Shown: positions 17,530 through 25,170 of the stretch, piece by piece
Position numbering within the stretch: position 1 is the stretch's first letter
Layout of the letters: every line of letters begins with the position of its first letter
Position numbers and translations under genes: made by a program
Source of the DNA: Anaerocolumna sp. MB42-C2
Lineage (GTDB): Bacteria > Bacillota > Clostridia > Lachnospirales > Lachnospiraceae
NCBI RefSeq assembly: GCF_030913705.1
Contig: NZ_CP133190.1
Location: 5,419,501-5,483,500, forward strand
Direction: 5' to 3'
DNA length: 64,000 bases
The notes under the pieces: model-generated
What the model saw: only the letters and a program-made list of their open reading frames with translations
The model's database searches: none
What the model was told of the DNA's origin: nothing

Positions 17530-18324
17530 ATGCAAATTTATCAAATAATTTTAATCGCTCTATTCGTGTATTTGGGTTCAATTGGCTCTATCGTTGGTAA
17601 TACGATTGGCTGGTATACATTAGGAAGGCCATTGGTAGCATCCTTAGCTGTTGGAATAATTATGGGGGATGTTCAAACTGCTGTATTAGTTGGTATTGCC
17701 CTGCAAATTATGTATATGGGTAATGTGACACCCGGCGGTGCTGTTGCCTGGGATTTATCTTACGCTACCTATATCGGTGTTGCAGGCGCACTTGTTTTCG
17801 GCAAAGGGTTAGACACTACACAGGTTATTGGTTTAGCGGTAGTATTTGCCGGTATCGGCGGTTTAATCGGACAGATTATGTGGAATATTTCCTATGCATT
17901 AAATTTACCTTTGAATGTAGTGGCACATAAATATGCAAAAGCAGGTGAAACAAAAAAAATGTTTGTTCCGAATCTTGTTTTAGGGCAACTAATCGGTTTT
18001 GCCTGTCGTTTTATTCCTGCTGTAATATTACTTACTTCGATGACTGCAGCTTCCGCTCAGGGTGATTTTGCATCCATAATACCTGGCTGGGTTACTACGG
18101 CATTAGGTATCTTTGGTGGTATGATGGCTGCCTTAGGTATGGGAATTATCCTATCTTTCTTATTAAAGAAAAAGTATCATATTGCTATTTTCCTGATTGG
18201 ATTTATCCTGGTTACCTATTTCAATCTAAGTACTATGGCAGTCGCTGTCGTAGCAATACTCGCTGCTGTTCTGTATTATGTTATAAACTCAGGCTTAGAA
18301 GCTAAGAAAGGAGAAACAATATAA
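17530..18324 (+). CDS. PTS mannose-family IIC membrane component
   Basis: A 264-residue integral membrane subunit with about seven hydrophobic stretches. It shows the family pattern GRPLVASLAVGIIMGDVQTAVLVG followed by GNVTPGGAVAWDLSYATYIG, which lines the sugar path. Ribosome site AGAGGAG. It overlaps IID by the ATG/TAATG arrangement, so stoichiometric translation of IIC and IID is expected. It works with IID as the sugar channel in the cytoplasmic membrane. Confidence 0.94.
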   Translation: MQIYQIILIALFVYLGSIGSIVGNTIGWYTLGRPLVASLAVGIIMGDVQTAVLVGIALQIMYMGNVTPGGAVAWDLSYATYIGVAGALVFGKGLDTTQVIGLAVVFAGIGGLIGQIMWNISYALNLPLNVVAHKYAKAGETKKMFVPNLVLGQLIGFACRFIPAVILLTSMTAASAQGDFASIIPGWVTTALGIFGGMMAALGMGIILSFLLKKKYHIAIFLIGFILVTYFNLSTMAVAVVAILAAVLYYVINSGLEAKKGETI

Positions 18325-19187
18325 TGAAGAAAATCAGTGATAAAACGCTAAAAAAATCTTTCTTTAATTGGTTTTTCTGGAATGGATGTTCACAACAGGC
18401 AGAAAGTATGCTGGGTTTGGCTTTCGGACAGTCAATGGCACCAGTGATTGACGAGTTATATGATACAAAAGAAGAAAAAGCAGAAGCGTTAGAAAGACAT
18501 ATTACTCTATTTAATACAGAATCCCAGGTTGGGTCCATATGCAACGGTGTTGTCTGCGGACTGGAAGAAGCAAATGCCAATAAAGCCTGTACTCCTGAAT
18601 TAATAAATAGCGTTAAGGTTGCTTTGATCGGTCCAACCTCCGCCATTGGAGATTCCTTATGGGTTGCAACCTTTATACCTATCCTCCTAACCATTTGTCT
18701 GTCTATTTCACAGGCTTCTCAAAGTTTTGGATGGTTAGGACCGGTGATCTATATGCTGGTATATCCGACCGGAACCTGTTTATTAAGCTGGTATTTATTT
18801 AAACTGGGTTATAAATCCGGTATTGAGGGTATGCAGGGATTCATGTCAACCGGGAAACTTAGTTCCTTAACCGATACCATGACGGTGTTAGGTTTAATCG
18901 TAGTTGGTGCATTAACGGCATCTTTTGTTAATTTCACTTTGCCGATTCAAATCATCCGGGATGTATTTGATGCTACAACAGGCAAAATGTTAGCAGATCA
19001 GGTTATTTTCGATGCTGATAAAATTGTTAATTCTATTTTCCCTAAAATGTTACCTTTATTATTAACCTTAGTTGTATATTACTTATATTCCAAGAAAAAA
19101 TGGTCACCGCTTAAACTGATGGGATTAATTCTTGTAATGGCCTGCCTGCTTACGCTGATCGGATATGCAACAGGATTCTATAAATAA
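18324..19187 (+). CDS. PTS mannose-family IID membrane component
   Basis: A 287-residue IID subunit. The cytoplasmic N terminus has FFNWFFWNGCSQQAESMLGL and a long helical stretch (KAEALERHITLFNTESQVGS) typical of IID. The family motif ALIGPTSAIGDSLWVATFIP marks the substrate site region. Several membrane helices occupy the C-terminal half. It starts on the last base of the IIC stop region (TAATG) and ends about 115 bases before a long hairpin that precedes the IIA gene. Confidence 0.94.
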   Translation: MKKISDKTLKKSFFNWFFWNGCSQQAESMLGLAFGQSMAPVIDELYDTKEEKAEALERHITLFNTESQVGSICNGVVCGLEEANANKACTPELINSVKVALIGPTSAIGDSLWVATFIPILLTICLSISQASQSFGWLGPVIYMLVYPTGTCLLSWYLFKLGYKSGIEGMQGFMSTGKLSSLTDTMTVLGLIVVGALTASFVNFTLPIQIIRDVFDATTGKMLADQVIFDADKIVNSIFPKMLPLLLTLVVYYLYSKKKWSPLKLMGLILVMACLLTLIGYATGFYK

Positions 19188-19302
19188 TTATAGATAGATT
19201 TGAGTATCAAAAGTCCAATATACTTTTATAAGTACACAGTTTTAAAACATATTCTGTTAGAAATTATAATATTTAAACCAAACATAATTGATATAAAATG
19301 AA

Positions 19303-19353
19303 ATAGAGGGTACTTTTAGACGCTAAATGATACGTCTAAAAGGTACCCTCTAT
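19303..19353. repeat. Near-perfect 20-bp hairpin between IID and IIA
   Basis: Arms ATAGAGGGTACTTTTAGACG and CGTCTAAAAGGTACCCTCTAT pair along their full length with a single bulged base around a 10-base loop. No U-tract follows, so it is not a normal intrinsic terminator. It may stabilise the upstream PTS mRNA, be an RNase processing point, or be a protein-binding site. The start of the IIA gene lies 157 bases further on. Confidence 0.75.
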
Positions 19354-19509
19354 ATAAAGAAAAATTGCAAATATTTATTCAATTTAGCGCGGATTACTAT
19401 GTTAAATCAATACAGCTGGCAGTTGTTATCCGTGTACCTCTGCTTAGCAGCAAATGAAAAGGAACGGATTATCCACGGTAGAAAATATAAAACCAAAGGA
19501 GAATTATAT

Positions 19510-19902
19510 ATGATAGTAGTAGTAATGGGACATGGCGGTTATGCCAAAGGTGTAAAATTAAATTTGGAGATGATAGTCGGGATACCGGAATTTATGCATT
19601 TTATTGATCTAACCAAAGAAGATGATTTATACAGTTTTAAAAATAAGGTTGACTTACTATTACAGGAGTTTAATGAAGAGGAAGAAGTATTATTTGTCTG
19701 TGATTTGCTGGGAGCTACACCATTTCGTGTTGCCGCAGAGATTTGTGTATCTCATCCTGGAAAGTATTATACGGCAGCCGGTTTAAATGCTATGGCATTG
19801 ATGGAAATAGGTATGACTGATAATCGTGGTCTTTCGATAGAAGAACTGGCGAACCGGGCAGTTGAAACTACAAGGTCGGCAGTAGCTAAATTCCCCGAAT
19901 AA
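19510..19902 (+). CDS. PTS mannose-family IIA component
   Basis: A 130-residue IIA domain protein, small and cytoplasmic. The N-terminal MIVVVMGHGGYAKGVK carries the phosphorylated histidine in the GHG motif, and VLFVCDLLGATPFRVAAEI is the second conserved block. The open frame reaches back to 19327, but that part overlaps the hairpin and has no ribosome site. ATG 19510 is preceded by AAAGGAG. It takes phosphate from HPr and gives it to IIB. Having IIA last, after a structured gap, is unusual compared with the common IIA-IIB-IIC-IID order. Confidence 0.92.
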   Translation: MIVVVMGHGGYAKGVKLNLEMIVGIPEFMHFIDLTKEDDLYSFKNKVDLLLQEFNEEEEVLFVCDLLGATPFRVAAEICVSHPGKYYTAAGLNAMALMEIGMTDNRGLSIEELANRAVETTRSAVAKFPE

Positions 19903-19938
19903 GTAAACATAAAACTGAATTTCACTGCAATACTAAGA

Positions 19939-19992
19939 TTGGCACTTTTTAAATGTCATGTTATAATAGAAAGCAGTGATTATGTTAACATA
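19939..19992 (+). promoter_or_regulatory. gntR promoter with a 12-bp palindrome
   Basis: TTGGCA (19939-19944), 17 bases, TATAAT (19962-19967) form a good sigma-A promoter. Downstream, TATGTTAACATA (19981-19992) is a perfect palindrome placed directly before the ribosome site, where a bound repressor would block transcription. It shares TTAACATA with the tandem octamers upstream of the operon. Confidence 0.65.
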
Positions 19993-20012
19993 TGAGGAGG
20001 TTATGTATTTTT

Positions 20013-20726
20013 ATGGAATATCAAGTACCAAAGTATTTACAAATCAAACAGGATATTATAGACGCAATTAAGTCAGGTGAATTAAAACCGGGTGATAAAG
20101 TTGACAGTGGATCTGTACTTAAGGAAAAATATAATGTATCAACAATTACAGTCAGAAAAGCCTTTGATGATCTGATTAATGAAGATTATCTGGTTGGTGT
20201 GCAGGGGTTAGGAACTTTCGTTGCCAAAAAGCATATGAACCGCAGACTGACATCCATCAGCTTTAGTGATGAATTAATACAACAGGGTTATAAGATTGAT
20301 ATGCAAGTTGATAAAATAGAGGAAATTGTGAACGAGAGTATTGCAGAAAAATTACTAATACCTCATAATCAGAAAATCGTATGTGTAAGAAGAATAAGAC
20401 TTGCCAATAATGAACCGATTGCTTATCAAAGTTCCTTTATGGACAGTAATATGCTTAGCCTGGAACAGGCACAGAGAATTCTTGAAAATAAATCATTTTA
20501 TAAGACATTGGCCGAGTTTAATATTGTTCCGGTCTTAGCTAATGAGAATTATTCTATTAAAGAAGTGAATGACAGCAGAATTGCTAAATTAATGAATGTT
20601 AAAAAAAATACGGATACATTTTTTGTTAAAAGAACTACAGTGGATGAGTCCGGTAAAGTAATCGAATATGCCGAGACTTATTTTAATAAAGAGTGGTATT
20701 CTGTAACGGTGGAAGTAAAGATGTAA
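20013..20726 (+). CDS. GntR-family regulator (UTRA ligand domain)
   Basis: About 237 residues. The winged helix (1-70) reads PKYLQIKQDIIDAIKSGELK ... KYNVSTITVRKAFDDLINEDYL. The C-terminal UTRA/UbiC-like domain (about 85-235) has the typical RRIRLANNEPIAYQSSFM and DTFFVKRTTVDESGKVIEYAETYF. Such regulators often bind phosphorylated amino sugars, as NagR does with GlcN-6-P or GlcNAc-6-P, which fits the MurQ/PTS genes before it. ATG 19992 lies at the palindrome and lacks a ribosome site; ATG 20013 follows GAGGAGG by 12 bases and is preferred. Confidence 0.9.
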   Translation: MEYQVPKYLQIKQDIIDAIKSGELKPGDKVDSGSVLKEKYNVSTITVRKAFDDLINEDYLVGVQGLGTFVAKKHMNRRLTSISFSDELIQQGYKIDMQVDKIEEIVNESIAEKLLIPHNQKIVCVRRIRLANNEPIAYQSSFMDSNMLSLEQAQRILENKSFYKTLAEFNIVPVLANENYSIKEVNDSRIAKLMNVKKNTDTFFVKRTTVDESGKVIEYAETYFNKEWYSVTVEVKM

Positions 20727-20984
20727 AGTGAAAAAGGCAAATTGTGATTTCAAAGTATAATAGATGCATTAATATTAACAATAAGGGCAGTAGTGAAATT
20801 TTTTGAGTATAAACTCGCGGAGTTAAGTTTATTTCAATTAATTTTGCAATTGCCTGGTTGGCAGTGCAACTTTATAGAGATATAGTAATAAATGAAATGT
20901 AAAACACTGATTAAGAATAAACCGGCGGATTTGTTTTTCAATAGATTTTGTAGCCGGGCTAGGAATGAAAGAGGTTATCTGGTT

Positions 20985-21515
20985 ATGAAAAAAGTTATAA
21001 TTATTAATGGACCAATGGGAGTCGGAAAAACAACAGTTAGTAAAATGTTATGTAATAAGTTAAATAAATCAGCATTTCTTGACGGTGACTGGTGTTTTGA
21101 TTTGCATCCATTTGTGGCAAATAAAGAGACAAAAGCTATGGCAATAGATAACATCTGCTTTATAATACGAAATTATCTTAGATGCAGTGAGTGTGACTAT
21201 GTAGTTTTCAATTGGGTGATAGATAATGAAGAGGTATATGAAAATATTACAAATAATATTTCAGATATGGAATTTGAACTAGTTAAAATAACTTTGACAT
21301 GTAATGCAGTGTCGTTGGAAGACAGGTGGCATAAAGATAAAGTCAATGAATGGAGAATACAGGAGTGGTTAGATGTCAGTAAAAGATCACTCCAATATTT
21401 TGAACACCTTGATTCAATCAAAATAGATACAAGTGATATTTCTCCTTGTAATGTTGCAGAGAAAATTTATACAATGATAACGATGCAATATACTAATGAA
21501 TCTGACAAAGTATAA
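20985..21515 (+). CDS. Small P-loop kinase-like ATPase (AAA_33 type)
   Basis: A 176-residue P-loop protein. MKKVIIINGPMGVGKTTVSKML gives a canonical Walker A near residues 9-16; FLDGDWCFDLHP follows as a nucleotide-kinase-like acidic motif. RWHKDKVNEWRIQEWLDVS resembles a lid region. Similar proteins are annotated as AAA family ATPases or kinases of uncertain substrate, related to chloramphenicol and shikimate kinase folds. The longer frame from 20892 has no ribosome site; ATG 20985 follows AGAGGT. It stands alone between the PTS locus and a phosphatase gene. Substrate unknown. Confidence 0.78.
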   Translation: MKKVIIINGPMGVGKTTVSKMLCNKLNKSAFLDGDWCFDLHPFVANKETKAMAIDNICFIIRNYLRCSECDYVVFNWVIDNEEVYENITNNISDMEFELVKITLTCNAVSLEDRWHKDKVNEWRIQEWLDVSKRSLQYFEHLDSIKIDTSDISPCNVAEKIYTMITMQYTNESDKV

Positions 21516-21636
21516 TAAAGCTACTCTATTATGGACAAGGTTGAAAATCATGATGATTTTATATTATAAATTAACAATTCCTGGTAACCATCATACAGTA
21601 GTATTGATTTAATTAATTATTGCAGGTGAATTGTTA

Positions 21637-22185
21637 ATGAACGGACAAATACTCGATTTGCTAAGAGAAGGAGGATATGTACTGTATGCAAGGCATGGGG
21701 AGGCCACCATTGGAGAAGATCAGCCTCACCTGAATTTCAGATATTGTTTAACACAAAGAAATCTTTCTGAAACGGGAAGATGGCAGGCGTTTTATTATGG
21801 TCAGATTTTACGTAAATTGTGTATACCTACAAATTATCTTATTCAAACGAGTCCCTTCTGCAGAGCCATAGAAACAGCACAGTTGGCTTTTGGATGGTCG
21901 ACTATTCAGGTTGATCCGTTTTGGGCCGACATAAATAATCTGAGTACCAATATTTCGGCTGAGTGGCAGCGGAAAATATTAAATACTCTTCAAAAAAAGT
22001 TAGAAATCGAACTTCCCAAGGGAACAAATAAAGTTATTATTGGGCACAATTTTCCAAGCCAGATTGGTCTGGGACAAATCCCTGAAATGGGGACAGTTAT
22101 TATAAAACCTCTTGGACAGGGAAACGGATATGAAATTATTGATAAAATAACTTTGGAGGAGTTAGGAAATTTGCTGAAACTGTAA
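21637..22185 (+). CDS. Histidine phosphatase superfamily protein
   Basis: A 182-residue phosphoglycerate-mutase-like phosphatase. YARHGEAT holds the catalytic histidine and arginine; TSPFCRAIETAQLAFG is the second conserved arginine block; VIIGHNFPSQ holds the second histidine. The length and the HGEAT variant fit the small SixA/AphA-like members more than true phosphoglycerate mutase. TTG 21631 is an alternative start, but ATG 21637 is better spaced from AGGTG. A terminator follows directly. Substrate unknown. Confidence 0.85.
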   Translation: MNGQILDLLREGGYVLYARHGEATIGEDQPHLNFRYCLTQRNLSETGRWQAFYYGQILRKLCIPTNYLIQTSPFCRAIETAQLAFGWSTIQVDPFWADINNLSTNISAEWQRKILNTLQKKLEIELPKGTNKVIIGHNFPSQIGLGQIPEMGTVIIKPLGQGNGYEIIDKITLEELGNLLKL

Positions 22186-22208
22186 AGGATTGGCTATCAC
22201 TAAGAATG

Positions 22209-22244
22209 AACCTTACCTTTTGTTCAAGAAGAGTAGGGTTTTTT
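22209..22244 (+). terminator. Intrinsic terminator after the histidine phosphatase gene
   Basis: AACCTTAC pairs with GTAGGGTT (one G-T pair), with CTT/AAG pairing inside the loop, and six T residues follow. It lies 24 bases after the stop codon. Confidence 0.75.
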
Positions 22245-22354
22245 GAGGTGGGTTGGATGTTCTGATTGACTTAATCGATAAAAGGAGTATATTACAATTA
22301 TAGGAAGAAATAAAAAAAGGTAATTTTTTAGAACATCAGGGAAGGAATAAATAG

Positions 22355-23107
22355 ATGGAGAAAATAAAAGTATGGGCACACAGAGGTGCCTCTGGTTATG
22401 CACCGGAAAATACACTGGCAGCATTTAAAAAAGCAATCGAAATGGATGCTGATGGGATAGAACTCGACGTACAGATGACTAAGGACGGCAGGCTTGTAAT
22501 TATACATGATGAAACCGTAGACCGCGTAAGCGACGGAAAAGGCTGGGTAAAGGATTTCACCTATGAAGAATTGTCAGAATTAAACGTCAATAAGAAATTT
22601 CCTGAGTTTGGTAAAGTGACGATTCCTACCTTGGAGGAAGTTTACTCACTTATTAAAGATACCGGATTAACGGTTAATGTAGAGTTAAAGAATTCCATTA
22701 TTTTTTATAAAGACCTGGAAGAAAGAGTAATGGAATTAACCAGAAAGATGGGACTTGAGAAACGTATTATATATTCCTCTTTTAATCACTTTTCCATTAT
22801 GAAAATAAAAGAATTAGACCCTGGTGCGGAAACAGGGTTTTTGTATGAGTACGGATTTTTAGATATGCCGGAATATGCCAGTAAATATCATGTAGATGCC
22901 TTACATCCGGCCCTATATAACCTGCAGTATCCGAATTTCATGGAGGATTGCAAAAACAGAGGTATAAAACTTCGCGTGTGGACGGTAAATGATGTAGAAG
23001 ATATGATAATGCTTTGTGAGAACAGACTGAATGCCATGATTACGAATTACCCGGATATTGGGCGTAAAGTTGTGAATGATTGTGTGAAAAGGGGCCAGTT
23101 TAATTAA
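22355..23107 (+). CDS. Glycerophosphodiester phosphodiesterase
   Basis: A 250-residue GDPD-family enzyme that hydrolyses glycerophosphodiesters to glycerol-3-phosphate and an alcohol. The catalytic and metal residues are in AHRGASGYAPENTLAAF (His10, Arg11, Glu19 region), GIELDVQMTKDGRLVIIHDETVDR, and VNVELKN. The chain ends with the TIM-barrel motif KLRVWTVNDVEDM. No signal peptide is seen, so it should act in the cytoplasm on phospholipid head groups taken up or released by turnover. Ribosome site GGAAGGAA upstream. Confidence 0.95.
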   Translation: MEKIKVWAHRGASGYAPENTLAAFKKAIEMDADGIELDVQMTKDGRLVIIHDETVDRVSDGKGWVKDFTYEELSELNVNKKFPEFGKVTIPTLEEVYSLIKDTGLTVNVELKNSIIFYKDLEERVMELTRKMGLEKRIIYSSFNHFSIMKIKELDPGAETGFLYEYGFLDMPEYASKYHVDALHPALYNLQYPNFMEDCKNRGIKLRVWTVNDVEDMIMLCENRLNAMITNYPDIGRKVVNDCVKRGQFN

Positions 23108-23170
23108 TAAAAACTGCAGATGGAGTAATAGAGAAAGAGACACCTGATAAGCCAGGTATGGTTGCAAAAT

Positions 23171-23209
23171 AAAGGGGACTGTTGCATAAAGACTTTGCAG
23201 CAGCCCTTT
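23171..23209. terminator. Bidirectional terminator between GDPD and sspH genes
   Basis: AAAGGG and CCCTTT form the base, and CTGTTGCA pairs with TGCAGCAG through one wobble. On the minus strand a T-rich tract follows, which suits the sspH gene. It lies midway between the two convergent genes. Confidence 0.65.
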
Positions 23210-23269
23210 CGTTAAATATATGCAATATTAATTAGCAGGCTTATCTGTGATAAAAGTTGTCAGTTAAAT

Positions 23270-23452
23270 TTATTTTGCTTCCACGAGTTGGGTTAAATGA
23301 ACTTCCTGGCTGTTTTCAGGCCTGCTCAGGTAATGAATACTGGCAGTATCCTTATTGGGATTAATGTCTTCAATATAAATGGGTTCTCCGTTATAACTGA
23401 CATTGACCATATCCGGAGAAGATTTTATTTCAGTTGCACGTTTCCTATCCAT
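23270..23452 (-). CDS. sspH: H-type small acid-soluble spore protein
   Basis: A 60-residue protein that matches the SspH family through its whole length: MDRKRATEIKSSPDMVNVSY, then GEPIYIEDINPNKDTASIHY, ending EVHLTQLVEAK. These proteins coat DNA or accumulate in the spore core late in sporulation and are transcribed by forespore sigma factors. The start has AAAGGAG in front. The gene is direct evidence that the organism forms, or descended from one that formed, endospores. Confidence 0.88.
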   Translation of the reverse strand: MDRKRATEIKSSPDMVNVSYNGEPIYIEDINPNKDTASIHYLSRPENSQEVHLTQLVEAK

Positions 23453-23524
23453 AATTAGTACTCCTTTACTTATTATATTCCATTTTTATTTTTTCCTTAA
23501 GTTCATGAAATATTCGGTTTTATA

Positions 23525-23920
23525 CTAATTATCTGATCTTCCGAATAAACCATAAAAAAATAACTTGCCTAAATCACTTCTTACTTTCGGACTTATATTA
23601 GATTGAAGTGCCGTATTTATTATTTCCATAAATAATATAATGGAATCCGTAGAAATATCCTTATCGAGCAGATTTTCCTTACGTCCTTGTTCAATTAGTT
23701 TAAGATATAAAGGCAGTGTTTTATTTTTTCCATATTCCTCAAGAAATTTTTGAATGACAGGGTCTTTTATAAACTCTATTTGTTTGAAGTTATCATGAAA
23801 GTTACGCGATGCATTTACTGAAAAAGATTGCATTTTTTTAATTTTTTCATTAAAAGAAAGGTCACTTTTGACTAAGTCTTCCGAGCCTATCATAGTATCA
23901 TCCATTAATTTAATGAATAC
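23525..23920 (-). pseudogene. TetR-family regulator, C-terminal remnant
   Basis: The frame encodes about 126 residues that fit only the ligand-binding half of a TetR protein: FLEEYGKNKTLPLYLKLIEQ, then DISTDSIILFMEIINTALQS, and the terminal LGKLFFYGLFGRSDN. The N-terminal helix-turn-helix is missing; upstream the reading frame runs antisense into a PEP-synthase remnant. The gene therefore looks cut by a deletion near 23920. Without a DNA-binding domain it cannot act as a normal repressor. A re-started short protein is possible but unsupported by a ribosome site. Confidence 0.7.
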
Positions 23921-24412
23921 CTGTCTGGTAGGTTTTAGGGAATATCCGAAGTATTCTTTTATAAAACATTTTGATATATATAAGGAAGCTTTAATGAAAG
24001 AGGCTGATTTATTGTGAAGGAGGGTATTATAAAAGACAAAGAGGACATTTATTATTTAACGTTAGAAGAATTCAGGAAAGCAGTTAACCATGGTAATCTT
24101 GATTATCAAATTATTATTAAGAGAAAAGAGGATTATGAGACATATAAAAAACTTACACCGCCTCGTGTCATTACTTCGGAAGGTGAGATTATTTCCGGTG
24201 AATACGATACCGGTACGATACCTCAAGGAGCGCTGGTCGGTATTCCGGTTTCATCGGGAGTAATCGAGGGCAGAGCGAGGGTGATTTTAAAGCTAGAAGA
24301 TGCTGTTATTGATAAAGAAGATATATTAGTAACTGCTTTTACCGACCCCAGCTGGACACCATTGTTTATATCCGTGAAAGGAATTCTCTTCATTCTTTTT
24401 TTCTTAAATTAA
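23913..24412 (+). pseudogene. Phosphoenolpyruvate synthase-like remnant, frameshifted and truncated
   Basis: Two frames together resemble an internal part of PEP synthase/rifampin phosphotransferase-type proteins. The first (23913-24017) reads FREYPKYSFIKHFDIYKEAL and ends in TGA. The second, shifted by one base, continues with KEGIIKDKEDIYYLTLEEF, TPPRVITSEGEIISGEY and GIPVSSGVIEGRARVI. It breaks off after TAFTDPSWTPLFISVKG, exactly before the swivelling-histidine segment (normally THGA-like). N-terminal ATP-grasp and C-terminal domains are absent, so the piece cannot be catalytic. It abuts the TetR remnant. Confidence 0.75.
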
Positions 24413-24610
24413 ACTTGCTTTATAAAGATTGTGTTTGGGATAAAGCTTGAAAACTATTTTCAATAAAATAAGTTCTATAAAGATATAATTATTGTAAGTT
24501 AATAAGAAAAAGTTCTTGCCGTATCAGCAGGATATCTGTTAATATTTGTATATAAGTATGGAGTTATTAATAGGTATTATTTGGGTTAAGGAATGGACGG
24601 GAGGTTTGTA

Positions 24611-25108
24611 ATGAACCATAAAATATATCAGATAAGAGAAATGCGGTCAGACGAAAGATATATTCTGGATGATATGTTATATGAAGCAATTTATCAATCG
24701 GATGAAAATAATCTTTTACCAAGAGAGATCATTCAGAGGCCTGAGATTAAAGTCTATATTGAGGATTTTGGCAAAGAAGATGATTATTGCCTGGTGGCTG
24801 AAGTAACAGGTAAAATTGTAGGTGCGGTCTGGGTAAGGATTTTATCCGGTCCGATTAAAGGTTATGGGTACCTAGATTCGGAAACACCGGAATTCTCAAT
24901 TTCATTATTGAAAGAATACCGCAATCAAGGTATCGGGACTGCCTTAATGAATAAAATGATACAGTATCTTTCTGAGAAAGGTTATAAAAAAGCCTCATTA
25001 AGTGTATCGAAGAATAATTATGCATTCAAACTGTACCAAAAGTTAGGGTTTAAAATTATAAATGAGCAGGAAGAGGACTACATCATGGTTCTTGAATTAT
25101 ATCAATAA
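24611..25108 (+). CDS. GNAT-family N-acetyltransferase
   Basis: A 165-residue single-domain GNAT. The acetyl-CoA binding motif is LLKEYRNQGIGTALMNKMI, and SVSKNNYAFKLYQKLGFKI is the typical last strand-helix. The ATG at 24593 is too close to, and upstream of, the ribosome site; ATG 24611 follows GGGAGG properly. It stands alone between the PEP-synthase remnant and the GH3 gene. The acceptor is not predictable; small-molecule or RimI-like protein N-acetylation are both possible. Confidence 0.88.
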   Translation: MNHKIYQIREMRSDERYILDDMLYEAIYQSDENNLLPREIIQRPEIKVYIEDFGKEDDYCLVAEVTGKIVGAVWVRILSGPIKGYGYLDSETPEFSISLLKEYRNQGIGTALMNKMIQYLSEKGYKKASLSVSKNNYAFKLYQKLGFKIINEQEEDYIMVLELYQ

Positions 25109-25170
25109 TTATTTTATAAGGATATTTGTTGATTTCTTATACCCTAAATTTAAATAAAGGAGTGATCTAA

